DNA of 64,000 bases from Quercus robur (lineage: Eukaryota; Streptophyta; Magnoliopsida; Fagales; Fagaceae). Under the pieces are notes generated by a model. The model saw only the letters and a list, made by a program, of their open reading frames with translations. It made no database searches and had not been told where the DNA came from. Location: contig NC_065535.1 in NCBI RefSeq assembly GCF_932294415.1, positions 81,551,862 to 81,615,861 on the forward strand. Direction: 5' to 3'. This document shows, piece after piece, positions 1-10,514 of this stretch (position 1 is the stretch's first letter; each line of letters starts with the position of its first letter). The translations under genes were made by a program, and so were the position numbers.

Positions 1-2
1 CG

Positions 3-1691
3 TGTGTGGATTTGCGTGAAGGGAAACAGCTGCATTGTCATTCGACTAAGCTTGGTTTCGCTTCGGATACTTATATTCAGAACACGTTGATGAATATGTA
101 CTCCCATTGCGGGTGCTTGGTTTCGGCCCACAAGGTGTTTGACAAAATGGTTGATAAGTGTGTGGTATCTTGGGCGACCATGATTGGAGCTTACACGCAA
201 TGGGATCAACCGGGTGAAGCTATTAAGCTTTTTGATAGGATGGAAATTGAGGGTGTGAAAGCTAACGAGGTTACTTTGGTTAATGTTTTGACTGCGTGTG
301 CTAGAGCGAGAGATTTGGGAACAGCGAGACGGGTGCATAAGTACATTGATGAGAATGGTTTTGGGTTCCATGCGGTCCTTATTACGGCTCTTATGGATGC
401 TTATTGCAAGTGTGGTTGTGTGTCACTTGCTAGGGATTTATTTGACAACATGCCAGAGAAGAATTTGGTTTGTTGGAACATTATGTTCAATGGACATGTT
501 GAGGATAGTGATTATGAGGAGGCATTGTTACTCTTTCGAGAGATGCAACTCAAGGGCGTTAAGGGGGATAAGGTGACTATGGTAAGCTTATTGCTTGCTT
601 GCAGCCATTTGGGTGCTCTTGAGCTTGGTAAATGGTTGCATGCCTATATTGGGAAGGAAAAAATTGAGGTCGATGTTGCCTTAGGAACAGCACTTGTGGA
701 CATGTATGCGAAGTGTGGGAGCATAGAAATTGCAGTGAGAGTATTCCAAGAACTTCCTGAGAAAGATGTTATGACTTGGACGGCCTTGATTGTAGGTCTT
801 GCAATGTGTGGCCAAGGGGAGAAGGCATTGGAGTATTTCCATGTGATGCAGATTGGAGGGGTGACACCAGATGCAATTACCTTTGTTGGGGTCTTGGTAG
901 CTTGTAGTCACGCCGGATTAGTGGATGAAGGAATTTCACATTTTAACTTGATGTCTAAGACATTTGGCATTCAACCTAGTATTGAACACTATGGTTGTAT
1001 GGTTGACCTATTAGGCCGAGCTGGCTGCATAGCTGAAGCAGAGGAGTTGATACAGAACATGCCAATGGCACCAGATCATTTCGTTTTGAGAGGGCTTCTG
1101 AGTGCCTGCAGAATCCATGGCAACCTTGAGGCTGCAGAAAGAGCAGCTCAACAGCTTCTAAAGTTGGATCCAAACCATGTAGGAACATATGTGCTTCTAT
1201 CAAAAATATATAGCTCGTTAAGGAAGTGGGATGAAGCTGAAAAAGTTAGGGAACTCATAGCTGAAAGAAACATAAAGAAGCCCCCAAGTTGCAGTTTGAT
1301 TGAGGTTGATGGTGTTGTTCATGAATTTGTGAAGGGAGATTCATCACATCCACAATCCTCAGAGATCTATGACATGTTAGAAGACATGATAAACCGATTA
1401 AAGAAAGCTGGTTATGTTCCTGACAAATCAGAAGTGTTGCTTGATGTGGAAGAGGAAGAAAAGGAGACTGCACTTAGCCTTCATAGTGAGAAGCTAGCCA
1501 TTGCATTTGGGCTTGTAAGTACTGAACCTGGTACCCCAATTCGAGTTGTAAAAAACCTTCGTGTATGCAGTGATTGCCACACTTTAACCAAACTCATCTC
1601 CCGGGTTTACAATAGGGAAATAATAGTGCGGGATAGGATTCGGTTTCACCACTTTAAGGATGGAGCTTGTTCTTGTAGGGATTTTTGGTGA
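3..1691 (+). CDS. PPR protein, PLS class with E/E+ and DYW domains (5' truncated by window)
   Basis: This is the C-terminal 560-odd residues of a plant pentatricopeptide-repeat protein. Such proteins bind organellar RNA and act as site-specific C-to-U editing factors. Tandem PPR motifs of P, L and S type fill roughly residues 1-400 (numbered from base 6), for example the DMYAKCG and ACSHAG signatures. E/E+ motifs follow, then a DYW deaminase domain. The zinc/catalytic motif is complete: HSE at about 493-495 and CSDCH at about 521-525. The protein ends CSCRDFW, a variant of the usual DYW terminus. The frame is open to the left edge (a Cys codon at base 3), so the real start lies upstream; the GTG at base 6 is not a start codon. 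There is no intron, as usual for this family. The edited site cannot be told from sequence. Confidence 0.95.
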   Translation, partial: CVDLREGKQLHCHSTKLGFASDTYIQNTLMNMYSHCGCLVSAHKVFDKMVDKCVVSWATMIGAYTQWDQPGEAIKLFDRMEIEGVKANEVTLVNVLTACARARDLGTARRVHKYIDENGFGFHAVLITALMDAYCKCGCVSLARDLFDNMPEKNLVCWNIMFNGHVEDSDYEEALLLFREMQLKGVKGDKVTMVSLLLACSHLGALELGKWLHAYIGKEKIEVDVALGTALVDMYAKCGSIEIAVRVFQELPEKDVMTWTALIVGLAMCGQGEKALEYFHVMQIGGVTPDAITFVGVLVACSHAGLVDEGISHFNLMSKTFGIQPSIEHYGCMVDLLGRAGCIAEAEELIQNMPMAPDHFVLRGLLSACRIHGNLEAAERAAQQLLKLDPNHVGTYVLLSKIYSSLRKWDEAEKVRELIAERNIKKPPSCSLIEVDGVVHEFVKGDSSHPQSSEIYDMLEDMINRLKKAGYVPDKSEVLLDVEEEEKETALSLHSEKLAIAFGLVSTEPGTPIRVVKNLRVCSDCHTLTKLISRVYNREIIVRDRIRFHHFKDGACSCRDFW

Positions 1692-4264
1692 TGTAAGAAT
1701 CATCCTATACTCTTTAGATATTTACCAATTTTTTTGCATTGTGTACCATATTCATATATCTCAGGTTTCTTTTTTTTCACTTTTGAATCCGTTGATCTTT
1801 TGTGCATTAGGTACTAGTACATTCACATAAGGGCAAAACTTACAATATTTAGATGTTATTCCTTAAGTTTCCCTCATTCTACCATGTGGATTTTTTCTCA
1901 TGGGATGAAAGTGGATTTTTTTTAGTTAAGTAAACACATGACTGAATCTTAATAGGACAATTTAAGGAACAACACTTAAGGTATTGTACCTAAGTTTTGT
2001 TCTTCACATAAATGTCTCTACTCTCTACAAGCTCAAGCACGTGTACTTGAAGTATTACTCAGTCATACAGTTGCTTATAGTAATGGAAAATCTAATGAAC
2101 TTTGTCCCAATAGTAGGTTTGCAGCCCTAAGCATCTTCTAATGAAGGCATGGTTGATAAGAGGAACGTTCATACTCACTAGTGAAGCAGGTCTCTCTTGC
2201 ACCTACAGAACTTAAATTGAGAAGAGATACAAAACCGTAAAGAGAGAAAGATATTACTAATCATTACTTGCTTGAATTAATAAAGCATAATATAAAAATA
2301 AGTAAACTCTCGTCTATAATTTGAGGTTCCCTATATGTCTATCTGATTTTAGCATAGAGCCTTATACAGAGAAAAAGAAATATTGTAGTGAATGAAGATG
2401 GTCCAAAGCAACATTGAGATAAGATTTGTGCGGTTAAAAGCCATCCACAAGAACAAAATTTTATTGGTTTGGATTGCAAGTGTCAGATCAATTCATGTAG
2501 TAGGCACACACAAACAATGAAAAAGTTATTAATTCTGAGCAAATCCACATGACATCTCAGTCTCAATCAGAAGCAGTGCAGAGAGGTCCAGCCTCTATCC
2601 GAGGCCTTGTTTACAATTAAGAACCATGCCAACACCGAAGTCCAGAAGAAATTATAGAAAAGGCACACACAAGGAAAGATTAGTTGTACAATGATCTGGG
2701 TTCCCATGCATTCCCAATAAGCTCAACCATTTAACATTTACAAATTATGATTTATCAGTAAGCCTTTCATAAGAGCAATTTACCATTACTGACACAAAAT
2801 TGAATTAGCTGCAGCTCAGTGCTGCATAGTAATATCCTATCCTTTTCACAAAAGGCAACAAGGTAGTCAAAGGAGCCAACACCTTGTTTAGTTCGAGGCA
2901 TGAGGCGACAAAAAAGTGATTAAAGTAAGAGGCCAAATTCTAAACATAGTTATCATACATATAAAACTTAAATTAGGGCAAGGCTTGTGTCCAGTGAAAA
3001 TTTTCACTGGACACGGTAAGATTTGGACACGTGTCCATGTCCAGTGAAAACTTTCACCGGACACAAGCTGAACCCAATCATATATACCCAATGTCTCGAA
3101 ATATTATAATTGATGTCTTGAAATATTATAATTGAAGTATTTTTTAAATGTGTCGCATGAAGAAATTAATCCATTAATTGATGTCAAAAATAGGCTTAAT
3201 AATTAATTAGTAATAAATTAATTAATCTAACAATAAGTTTTAACTTTTACGACAAATTTTTATAAATTAATTAATCTAAAAATAGGTTTTATAACAAGCT
3301 TCTATAAACTAGTTATCTAATAATATGTACTGTATTACAACAACCTTCTATTAATAATGGGGGATATTATAAATAAATAAATAATTGGGGCTTTCGCCTT
3401 AACACCTTTTTCATGGCTTAAGGTGGTCATCTTGGCTCTAAAGGCAAGCACCTCGTCTTAGATGTGCCTCCTCGCCTCACCCGGATGCCTAGGTGAGCAC
3501 CGGCTCACCTTCGACTACCATGGAAGGCAAGCACTCAAAACTACTCCATTGTATTCTTAGAGACAATAAACAGTATTCATTATAACAAGCTACACATAAC
3601 ATTTGCTGTGTCTGAGAAAAATCCAATGTTCACCTTATAGAAAGCAGAACCAATCATAATTTCCACAACCAACAAGCTCACTCAGCTGCTTTGAGTATAT
3701 GGGGTGCAAGGAAGTTCTTCAGTTCAGAAAGCCATAAAGAATTTCTTTACACTAATGTTTAGCCGTTAACATCTGCATGGAAGTGAGTTGAAGGCCACTA
3801 GCCTACTAAATTACAGAGTGGCCTTAAAATCAACCTTGAAATCACTAAGTGGGTGTATAATAATCACATTACCAAGTCCACTAGGATCCTTCACTTGTCT
3901 TTTTGATTGACAAAAGCTTTATTTAAAGAATTTCAAAAGATAGGAGGAGGGGGTGGGGGAGGGGAAGGGGGGTAAATCCCCTGAGAAAGCAAAAATACAT
4001 GCAACAATTAGTATTACTCCCTAAAAGCAATACAAGAACAATATAGAATTGTAAAAGAACAAAAACACAATCATTTGGCAATGCCAAAACATTCCTAGGA
4101 TCCTGGGAAAGTGCTAACAGAATTTAAATTCTAAGGAAAATAATAGATATGATCTCATACAGAAAATTTCTTAAATCATTAATATTAGACATAAAACTTC
4201 AAACTCTTCACTTGGCCTCTTCACCAATGGGCCAAAAAAGATGAAATATAGCCAACAAAATCTT
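1692..4264. other. Intergenic spacer with no gene seen
   Basis: AT-rich spacer between the DYW gene and the 3' end of the transporter gene. No open frame of credible length or composition was seen. It holds a short palindromic repeat (about 2960-3090, listed separately) and a purine-rich patch near 3945-3970. Confidence 0.6.
2960..3090. repeat. Short palindromic MITE-like repeat (GTGTCCAGTG family)
   Basis: Contains a perfect 28-bp palindrome at 2987-3014 whose half is GTGTCCAGTGAAAA, then a second imperfect GTGTCC...GGACAC hairpin ending near 3064. The whole block is roughly an inverted repeat, GGCTTGTGTCC...GGACACAAGC. Related GTCCAGTG/CACTGGAC sequence recurs at 22309-22469, and more weakly at about 12112-12220. 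No clear target duplication was found here. Confidence 0.5.
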
Positions 4265-5317
4265 TCATACAGAAGCAAGTTTACCAGGCATGCCCTTTCC
4301 TTGATTCTCATCTCCAAAATCATCACCATCATTCTCACTGTCAGTCTGCTTTGAAGCTATAGACTCACGCTGCAATGGAGCACTGCCAGCTCCAGTAACC
4401 GATTGCTGATAAAGAATTCCACCAGCAAGTGTAAAGAGGAGGCACAGCAAACCAAATGGGCTGGCATGCTTATCCCAAATAAACACATTGATGGCAACCG
4501 TAAGAAACTTATTCACAACACCAGTCACTGTAAAAGCTGTAGCAGAGATTGCCTTCCTTGCAGCAAACCCAAAGAAACTGATGGCCAATCCAAAAACACA
4601 CGACAATGACACTGCCAAGAATGGAACAAGATCAAACCAATCCCCAGAATTAGCTCCCAACGCAGCAAACACATCGACATACTCTCCTGTAAGAAACCAA
4701 AACACGGGAGCCATCATCAACGACAACAAGTTATTATACAACACAAAACCCCAAGTGTTCAACCCAAGATTCGTCACCATATGTTTGATATAAACCATCT
4801 CAGTCGTGATTGTCACCAAATAAGCAAATGCCCATGAATACGCAGTCAAAGTAAAAGCTGAATCTGTTGCCACATACCCAACAGCTCCACCCAATATAAT
4901 CACCAATGACAAAAAAGTGAGCTTTGATGGGCATGGCTGTTTCCTAAACGTTGTATCCGCTAGAGCAACCAAAAGGGGTGTCAATGATCTAAACACTATA
5001 AATGTATCCACATTCGCGTGGCGAAGAAGATTTGTGTTGGTAAAGATTGCCAAATAGAAAACAATGGCAGCTGGTAAAAACTTCTTGGCAGTCTCAATTG
5101 TAAATGGATCATGGTGCAAAAACCCCAACTTCCCCAAAACCCAAACTCCTAGAGCAGAAGTTAGATACTGCAATGCAGTCAAAAGGCCTGGGTAATTGAA
5201 TTTGGTTATGGCAAACTTATTTATCACGGCAAGCAAGCTAGAGCAAAGCGCGTACCCAACCACGAGACTGCTCGTGGCATAGTATTGCTTCGCAGAATCC
5301 AATCGAATCGAAGACAT
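4265..5317 (-). CDS. Golgi GDP-sugar transporter, GONST3/GONST4 (GGLT1)-like
   Basis: A complete intronless frame of 350 residues, about the usual length for plant NST/triose-phosphate-translocator transporters. Hydrophobic segments are consistent with about ten membrane helices between residues 15 and 310, followed by a hydrophilic acidic tail. The GDP-sugar signature GxxNK is present as GVVNK at 266-270. The stretches YLAIFTNTNLLRHANVDTF and ITTEMVYIKHM and the C-terminus PGKLASV resemble the Arabidopsis GONST3/GONST4 pair as I recall it. GONST4 (GGLT1) imports GDP-L-galactose into the Golgi for rhamnogalacturonan II; GONST3 is less well defined. I cannot choose between them without alignment. 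The ATG at 5317 is the first in frame. Sequence to about 5800 on this strand is the likely leader and promoter. Confidence 0.88.
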   Translation of the reverse strand: MSSIRLDSAKQYYATSSLVVGYALCSSLLAVINKFAITKFNYPGLLTALQYLTSALGVWVLGKLGFLHHDPFTIETAKKFLPAAIVFYLAIFTNTNLLRHANVDTFIVFRSLTPLLVALADTTFRKQPCPSKLTFLSLVIILGGAVGYVATDSAFTLTAYSWAFAYLVTITTEMVYIKHMVTNLGLNTWGFVLYNNLLSLMMAPVFWFLTGEYVDVFAALGANSGDWFDLVPFLAVSLSCVFGLAISFFGFAARKAISATAFTVTGVVNKFLTVAINVFIWDKHASPFGLLCLLFTLAGGILYQQSVTGAGSAPLQRESIASKQTDSENDGDDFGDENQGKGMPGKLASV

Positions 5318-5917
5318 TATAAACTCTTTAACTCTAATCCAATATATATTCAGCCAAATTAAGTGCTAAACCTAGTAGATCTTCAACAAATTTAAAGAGC
5401 TATAAACCGAGATTGCAAACTGAGAGAGGCATATGAATCAAAATTGAAAGGAAATGAAGCAGTTAAGGAGTTCACAGCAAAATCTGAGACATGGGTATTC
5501 GAAATAAATACCAGAAAAACAAAAATCTATGAAATTTAGCTGATATTTTACTACCCTTTTGGAATAAGATCAGTAACAACAGAATTAAAGCATGAAAATG
5601 AAACCCATCAGAGAGATTTTGAGGTACACATCACCGAGACAAAGAGGAACACAGATCTTGAGCCCCCAAACAAAATGGAGATAAGATTGTGAATCGGAAA
5701 CAAAACCTTAATGCTCGAGTCAGAGATCGAGAAATGGTTCCCCAGAAGAAAATATGGGTGCAGTGCGTTAGAGAGAGAGAGAAAATGAGAGACAACTGAG
5801 GAGGGTTTGGTAGTCCTATGAAGGGGTTTGGAAGAAAATCTACGGCGTTGAATTGGTACTACTAGGACGAAGGTGCGCCAGTTTTTCCAACAGCATTATA
5901 TTTATCAGAGTGTTTTT

Positions 5918-5965
5918 GTTTTCTTCACTTTTTTTTTTTTTTTTATAGGAGTTTTCTTCACTTTT
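5918..5965. repeat. Tail-only retroposon scar
   Basis: An 18-nt T-run ending in ATAGGA is flanked by 15-bp direct copies of GTTTTCTTCACTTTT. This fits a poly(A) insertion in reverse orientation, with sense tag TCCTAT followed by A's. Confidence 0.5.
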
Positions 5966-5978
5966 TGATTGGGCCTAA

Positions 5979-6017
<39 letters not shown>

Positions 6018-6134
6018 ACGACGTCGGTGGATTTTATCACATGCGAAACGACCTCGTTTGTGGGTGACACCTTCCCAAGTTTATGGTAAATTAATTTCCA
6101 AAACTATCAAATAGTACACCATATCGCTGGATGT

Positions 6135-6185
6135 GATGTGCATAGCATACCTTTTTTTTTGAGAATCAGATGTGCATAGCATACC
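6135..6185. repeat. Tail-only retroposon scar
   Basis: Two exact 17-bp copies of GATGTGCATAGCATACC flank nine T's plus GAGAATCA. In sense orientation the insert reads TGATTCTC(A)9, matching the 3' terminus of the SINE at 17467-17626. Confidence 0.6.
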
Positions 6186-6294
6186 TGATACCAGAAAAAA
6201 ATAAAATAAGAAATCGTGGCAGCCTGATTTACGTTCTTTTTTTAGTTCGTGAAATGTTATTGGTCGGAAATTAAGGAAAAGAAAATTTTATAGA

Positions 6295-6654
6295 GTGTAA
6301 ATTACAAATTACACTTCTAAAGTTTGGCAATATTTGGATTTTATACCTTAAAGTTTCAGAATTTAAATTAAACACCTAACGTTTCAGAATTTGAATTTAT
6401 TCCATAAATTTTAAGGGTGTTTAGATTTTACTTTCTAAAGTTTGGGGTATTTAAATTTTATATCCTAAAATTTCAGAATTTGGAGTATAAAATCTAAGCA
6501 CCCTCAAACTTTAAGAGATAAAATCCAAATTTTGAATCATTAGGATGTAAAAACCAAATACCCTTAACTTTAGAAAGTAAATTTCAAATTCTAAAACTTC
6601 AAAATGTAAAATCCAAATACCTCCAAATTTTAGAAGTGTAATTTACAATTTACC
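6295..6654. mobile_element. Fold-back MITE with long inverted repeats
   Basis: The left arm begins GTGTAAATTACAAATTACAC. The reverse complement of the right end begins TGGTAAATTGTAAATTACAC, and both continue into CTTCTAAARTTTGG. Internal repeats of AAAGTTT / AAATCCAAAT make nearly the whole unit self-complementary. Target duplication is unclear. A partial relative lies at about 56565-56710. Confidence 0.65.
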
Positions 6655-7079
6655 ATTTTAAAAATATGTGTATTTTTGTACATGATTGTTTAATAAGAGC
6701 TTCTCAAAAGTCTAAGTGAATAAAGGTTAAGGACCATTTACCATCCAAAAAATTTTTAAAAAAAAATGTTAAGGACAAAGTTTAACTCTAAACAATCAAC
6801 TTTTCTTTTCTTTTTTTGATTTGGTCTAAACAATCAACTTATGTTATCTTTATATTGGTGGTACGAGTCCAAGACTCCAAGCAAACCCTTTTCCTAAATT
6901 TAGAAATTAAGAAAACATATTTTCAAAAAATAAATAAAAAGGAAAGTATTTTTCTCATATTTTACTCCATAAAAGATTTTGTCATATTCCCCGTCAAGCT
7001 AATCAAATGATTCAATGAACCTTTCGGTATCCCATTAAAAAACAAAAATAAATAAATAAATGTACCTTCAGATATTTTA

Positions 7080-7133
7080 GGATGTTGAACTGTTTTTTTT
7101 TTTTTTTTTTGGAAAACGGATGTTGAACTGTTT
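7080..7133. repeat. Tail-only retroposon scar
   Basis: Direct 16-bp copies of GGATGTTGAACTGTTT flank a T-run plus GGAAAAC; the sense insert is GTTTTCC(A)n. Confidence 0.55.
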
Positions 7134-7289
7134 ATGAACAGCGAGTATTAATATCTTTTTCTCTTTTTTTTTTTTTTAGAAGAAGAGAGACCATTAATAT
7201 CTTGAATTCCTAATAATTAATAAAGAGGAGGGTTGGAATCTTGGTTGATCATTTTTTTTTCTTGTTTATATATATATATATATATATTA

Positions 7290-7420
7290 TTTTTACTTTA
7301 TGATGATTACTTAATATTATTAGGTCAAGACATTATTTAATTTTTGGAGTAGGTATTCGAACCAAAAATCTTTTGTTCGACAACAAGAGATTTTATTAGC
7401 TGAACTAACTAATACTCACT
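7290..7420 (-). repeat. tRNA-derived SINE (same family as 17467-17626)
   Basis: On the minus strand it shows TTAGTTCAGCTAATA (degenerate A box), a run-up to a good B box GGTTCGAATACC (plus coordinates 7352-7363), then CTCCAAAAATTAAAT and TGTCTTGACCTAAT. This is the same order of landmarks as the SINE at 17467-17626. The tail merges into a TA repeat and no target duplication was identified. Confidence 0.55.
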
Positions 7421-7482
7421 TCTGTTTATGTATACTAATTCTTGTCAATTTACATGCCAATCAAAGTATCAAACCATACCTA

Positions 7483-7513
<31 letters not shown>

Positions 7514-7689
7514 AATCCCCTTCTAGTACATGATTTTTTTGGAAAAATAGTTTCTATGGTGAAAGTTTTTTTCCTTTTTTTTTTTTTTTTTTTTTTGCTA
7601 TATATATATATATATATTGTGGAAGGGAGGAACTCGAGAAGTAAAGACTCATCATATGAAAACATCCCAAGGAGACAGTTAGGACTCAT

Positions 7690-8420
7690 TGTTCATTAGA
7701 TTGGGCCCAATCCAGACGAATAACCAAATGCCAAAGATCGAAGGGAGTATTTCGTCTGAGGAGATAGAGGAGCAAGGTTCCCTTGGAAAACTAGGGTCCA
7801 ACCCAAGAACCACCAGGGTGTAGGCCGAGCAAGGAAGTGATAAGAGGTAGATGAAGGCAGGAGGAAGCTTCTAGGAGAAGCATCCATCACCTCCACATTC
7901 AATGTTCTTTGCCAACCCATCCTACTGCATTAAATGTCGAATGGCCCCTGAACAGTGCCTCCATAGTTTGCTCAGCTTACTCTACCTCCACCAACAAGGC
8001 AGTGATGGGATAAGTATCTAATACCATAATTAAGAGTCGTCTAGTTGGAGGGCTAGGATGAAAACCCCCTACTATATAAAGGGAGGGAAATCCCCACAAT
8101 GGTGGGGAGGTTCTTCAACAAGAAAGATCTAAGAAAAGAGAGATGAAGAGTGATTATTGTAAAGCTATGTAAGAACTTAGGCTCCTCGGACTAACTAAGG
8201 AAGACCTTCAAATAACAAATTATACTTTCCTGTACTTAATCTTTATCCTCATTCATTATTTTTATGTCTTATTTCCTTGTTATTGCCAAATCAACTCACA
8301 TAGGCTGGAAACATTGACCTTGACCACCTACCTCTTCAAATTAATTGTATTGGGCCTTCTAACCAAGCCGATCTAATCTTAATTTGAGCTGAGTCTAAGG
8401 TTCTAAACCACATACATATA
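7690..8420 (+). mobile_element. Probable solo LTR or LTR fragment
   Basis: GC-richer than its surroundings. It has an LTR-like layout: a GGGCCCAA start region, a TATA box (ACTATATAAAGGG near 8070-8082), then the motif GCTCCTCGGACTAA. The solo LTR at 20143-20923 has the counterpart CTCCTCGGACTGAA followed by a similar ATTGTATT(A/G)GG stretch. Neither end nor a target duplication could be fixed. No protein-coding part remains. Confidence 0.5.
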
Positions 8421-8794
8421 CACACACCCCTAGAGACTTTGGGCCTTGGCAAAATATTGGGGTGGAATAAATCATATATTTTTTGTCCTAAAATAGATTA
8501 ATGAAATTTAATATATTTAATATTTCAAAGAAACACAATTTTTACTTGATTATTATTATTTTTTTTCTAAATTAATGTTCTTAATCACAAGTTTTTTGTT
8601 GTCCTTTTTCAACCGTTTACTTGATTGAGACTCAAAATGTTAAGCTATTATAATGCTTAAGGAAATAACTAAACATTATACATTTTAATATCACAAATGA
8701 AACTAAAAAAAGAATAATGGTGATTTCTTTTGTACATATCTATAGCAAACTAGGCAACTTGTGTATAGCCAATAAAATTATAAAGACGATAAGT

Positions 8795-8905
8795 GTGGTT
8801 CAAGTGATAATCTAGTACTAATCGAATTCTTTGTAATGTCTCATATCTATCGTTCAAACTCTACCTTTTCCCTCCCCTCCTTCATTATATAGAAATCAAA
8901 AAATT
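8795..8905 (+). repeat. tRNA-derived SINE with target duplication
   Basis: A 111-bp insert flanked by 17-bp duplications (8778-8794 and 8906-8922, one mismatch; TTATAAAGAYGATAAGT). It has an A-box-like GTGGTTCAAGTGATAA, a B box GTTCAAACTC and an A-rich end. A second member lies at about 23014-23120. Confidence 0.7.
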
Positions 8906-9243
8906 TTATAAAGATGATAAGTTCTCATAGAAACTTTTATAAATAAATTATATATATACATATATCACTTACTCAAATGTATATGTGTGTGTGCATGCGT
9001 ATAAATGTATGCATGTGTGTGTATGTATGAATGTGTTTTCAATTTTTCTTCAATATCATAATTCAACCCTTTAAAAGGTTTAAAATATCTATTTTTTATA
9101 ACAAAAATTTGTAGAAGTGACATTTATAAAGGTGAAAATAATAGTCCCAAAATATATTTTCATTTTTGGGAGTAAGCTATCTATTACAAAATTATGGGAT
9201 CATATCACTTCTAATTTATTAAAGTGCAATTCTTACAATGTGA

Positions 9244-9287
9244 ACTAATTAGTCCTCCTTTTCAAAAAAAAAAAAACTAATTAGTCC
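9244..9287. repeat. Tail-only retroposon scar
   Basis: Direct 12-bp copies of ACTAATTAGTCC flank TCCTTTTC followed by a poly(A) run. Confidence 0.5.
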
Positions 9288-9529
9288 AATTAGAGCGTGC
9301 TAGGTTAAAATTAAAAACACAAAAAACAAAACAATCTTAGCTTCCACCTCATTCATTGCTAATAAAACATAGAAAAAGTCTCTCTCAACATAGTTAACCT
9401 TTTTCCCCTCCTTTTCCCTCATTTTTTTTTTCTCTTCTTCAAAACATATACCAAATGTCTTGAAATTCACAATTGAACAACACCCGAGTCTCAATCTTGT
9501 TCAAGCACAAAGTTGTCCTTATCATCGCA

Positions 9530-9644
<115 letters not shown>

Positions 9645-10124
9645 GTGTTTATATAGCAACATAGACAAGAGAGTTGTCAACTTCACTAATTTTGGATTTG
9701 TTTGGAAGCTAAGCTAAACTTTTTTGTACTTTGTAGGTGATATGATCCCAAATCGCCTTCATAAGGCCACTTGGATCTTGTCAAATCAAGCACACATCTT
9801 ACTCAATTCATAAATTTGAAAGTCTATAAATTCGAACTTAATAATATGCTCAATACAACAATAATAATGAAGACTAAATCCCAAAATTTTTGGAATCGGC
9901 TATAAATCCTTAATGAAGTAAGGGCAGCCATATATATTATACTCTAACATTTTATCCTATTCAAAATTATAGCATATCATTTCCTAAATTTTATTTTATT
10001 TTTACTTTATCTACTAGTATTATTTCAAGTCATTATCTACATATTTTTTCATTAAGACTTAAATTTAATTACTCTTCCTCGTTGATATATCATTTGTCTT
10101 CATTTTCATAAACTCAATCTGCTT

Positions 10125-10127
<3 letters not shown>

Positions 10128-10191
<64 letters not shown>
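10128..10191. repeat. (TC)n microsatellite, about 64 bp
   Basis: Uninterrupted TC repeat about 0.5 kb from the longer one at 9533-9642. Confidence 0.95.
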
Positions 10192-10194
<3 letters not shown>

Positions 10195-10307
10195 ATCTTT
10201 ATTTTTTTTCACTTCTATGTTTAATAACTAATTTATTCATTTTTTATATGAATGCATTCATGATGCCAAAAAAAAAAAAAAAAAAAAATTCACAGCTTTT
10301 AAGCACC

Positions 10308-10514
10308 TGCACTTGAGAAATTATAGAGTTCTCTTGTCCACCATTTCACTCCATTTCACTAAAAAACTTCTACTTGTTTAAAATTGTTGAGTCAGTAATT
10401 AATTTCTATTTAAAATTTTTTTCTAACTAACAATTTTAAACAGGTGAAAGTTTTTTAGTGAAATAGTGGACCACATCACTTGTCCACCATGTGGATCTTA
10501 TAATTTCTCTTGCA
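10308..10514. mobile_element. MITE with about 80-bp inverted repeats
   Basis: The left end TGCACTTGAGAAATTATA pairs with the right end (reverse complement TGCAAGAGAAATTATAAG). Further in, TTTCACTAAAAAACTT and TGTTTAAAATTGTT are mirrored on both arms. About 207 bp, no coding capacity. Confidence 0.65.

Larger units (their letters stand above)
5318..6294. other. Leader/promoter of the transporter gene, then AT-rich spacer
   Basis: Bases 5318 to about 5800 form the likely 5' leader of the minus-strand transporter gene and include a GA-rich patch at 5767-5785. The rest has long poly(T) runs and two poly(T) insertions flanked by target duplications (5918-5965 and 6135-6185). No gene seen. Confidence 0.45.
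6655..7679. other. AT-rich non-coding spacer
   Basis: Poly(A/T) runs, a (TA)n stretch near 7268-7288 and another near 7600-7616. Contains a tail-only scar (7080-7133) and a SINE relic (about 7290-7420). No coding sequence seen. Confidence 0.5.

Noticed and set aside
6-8. GTG as start of the first PPR frame
   Set aside because: Plant genes start at ATG and the frame is open to the window edge, so the gene is truncated.
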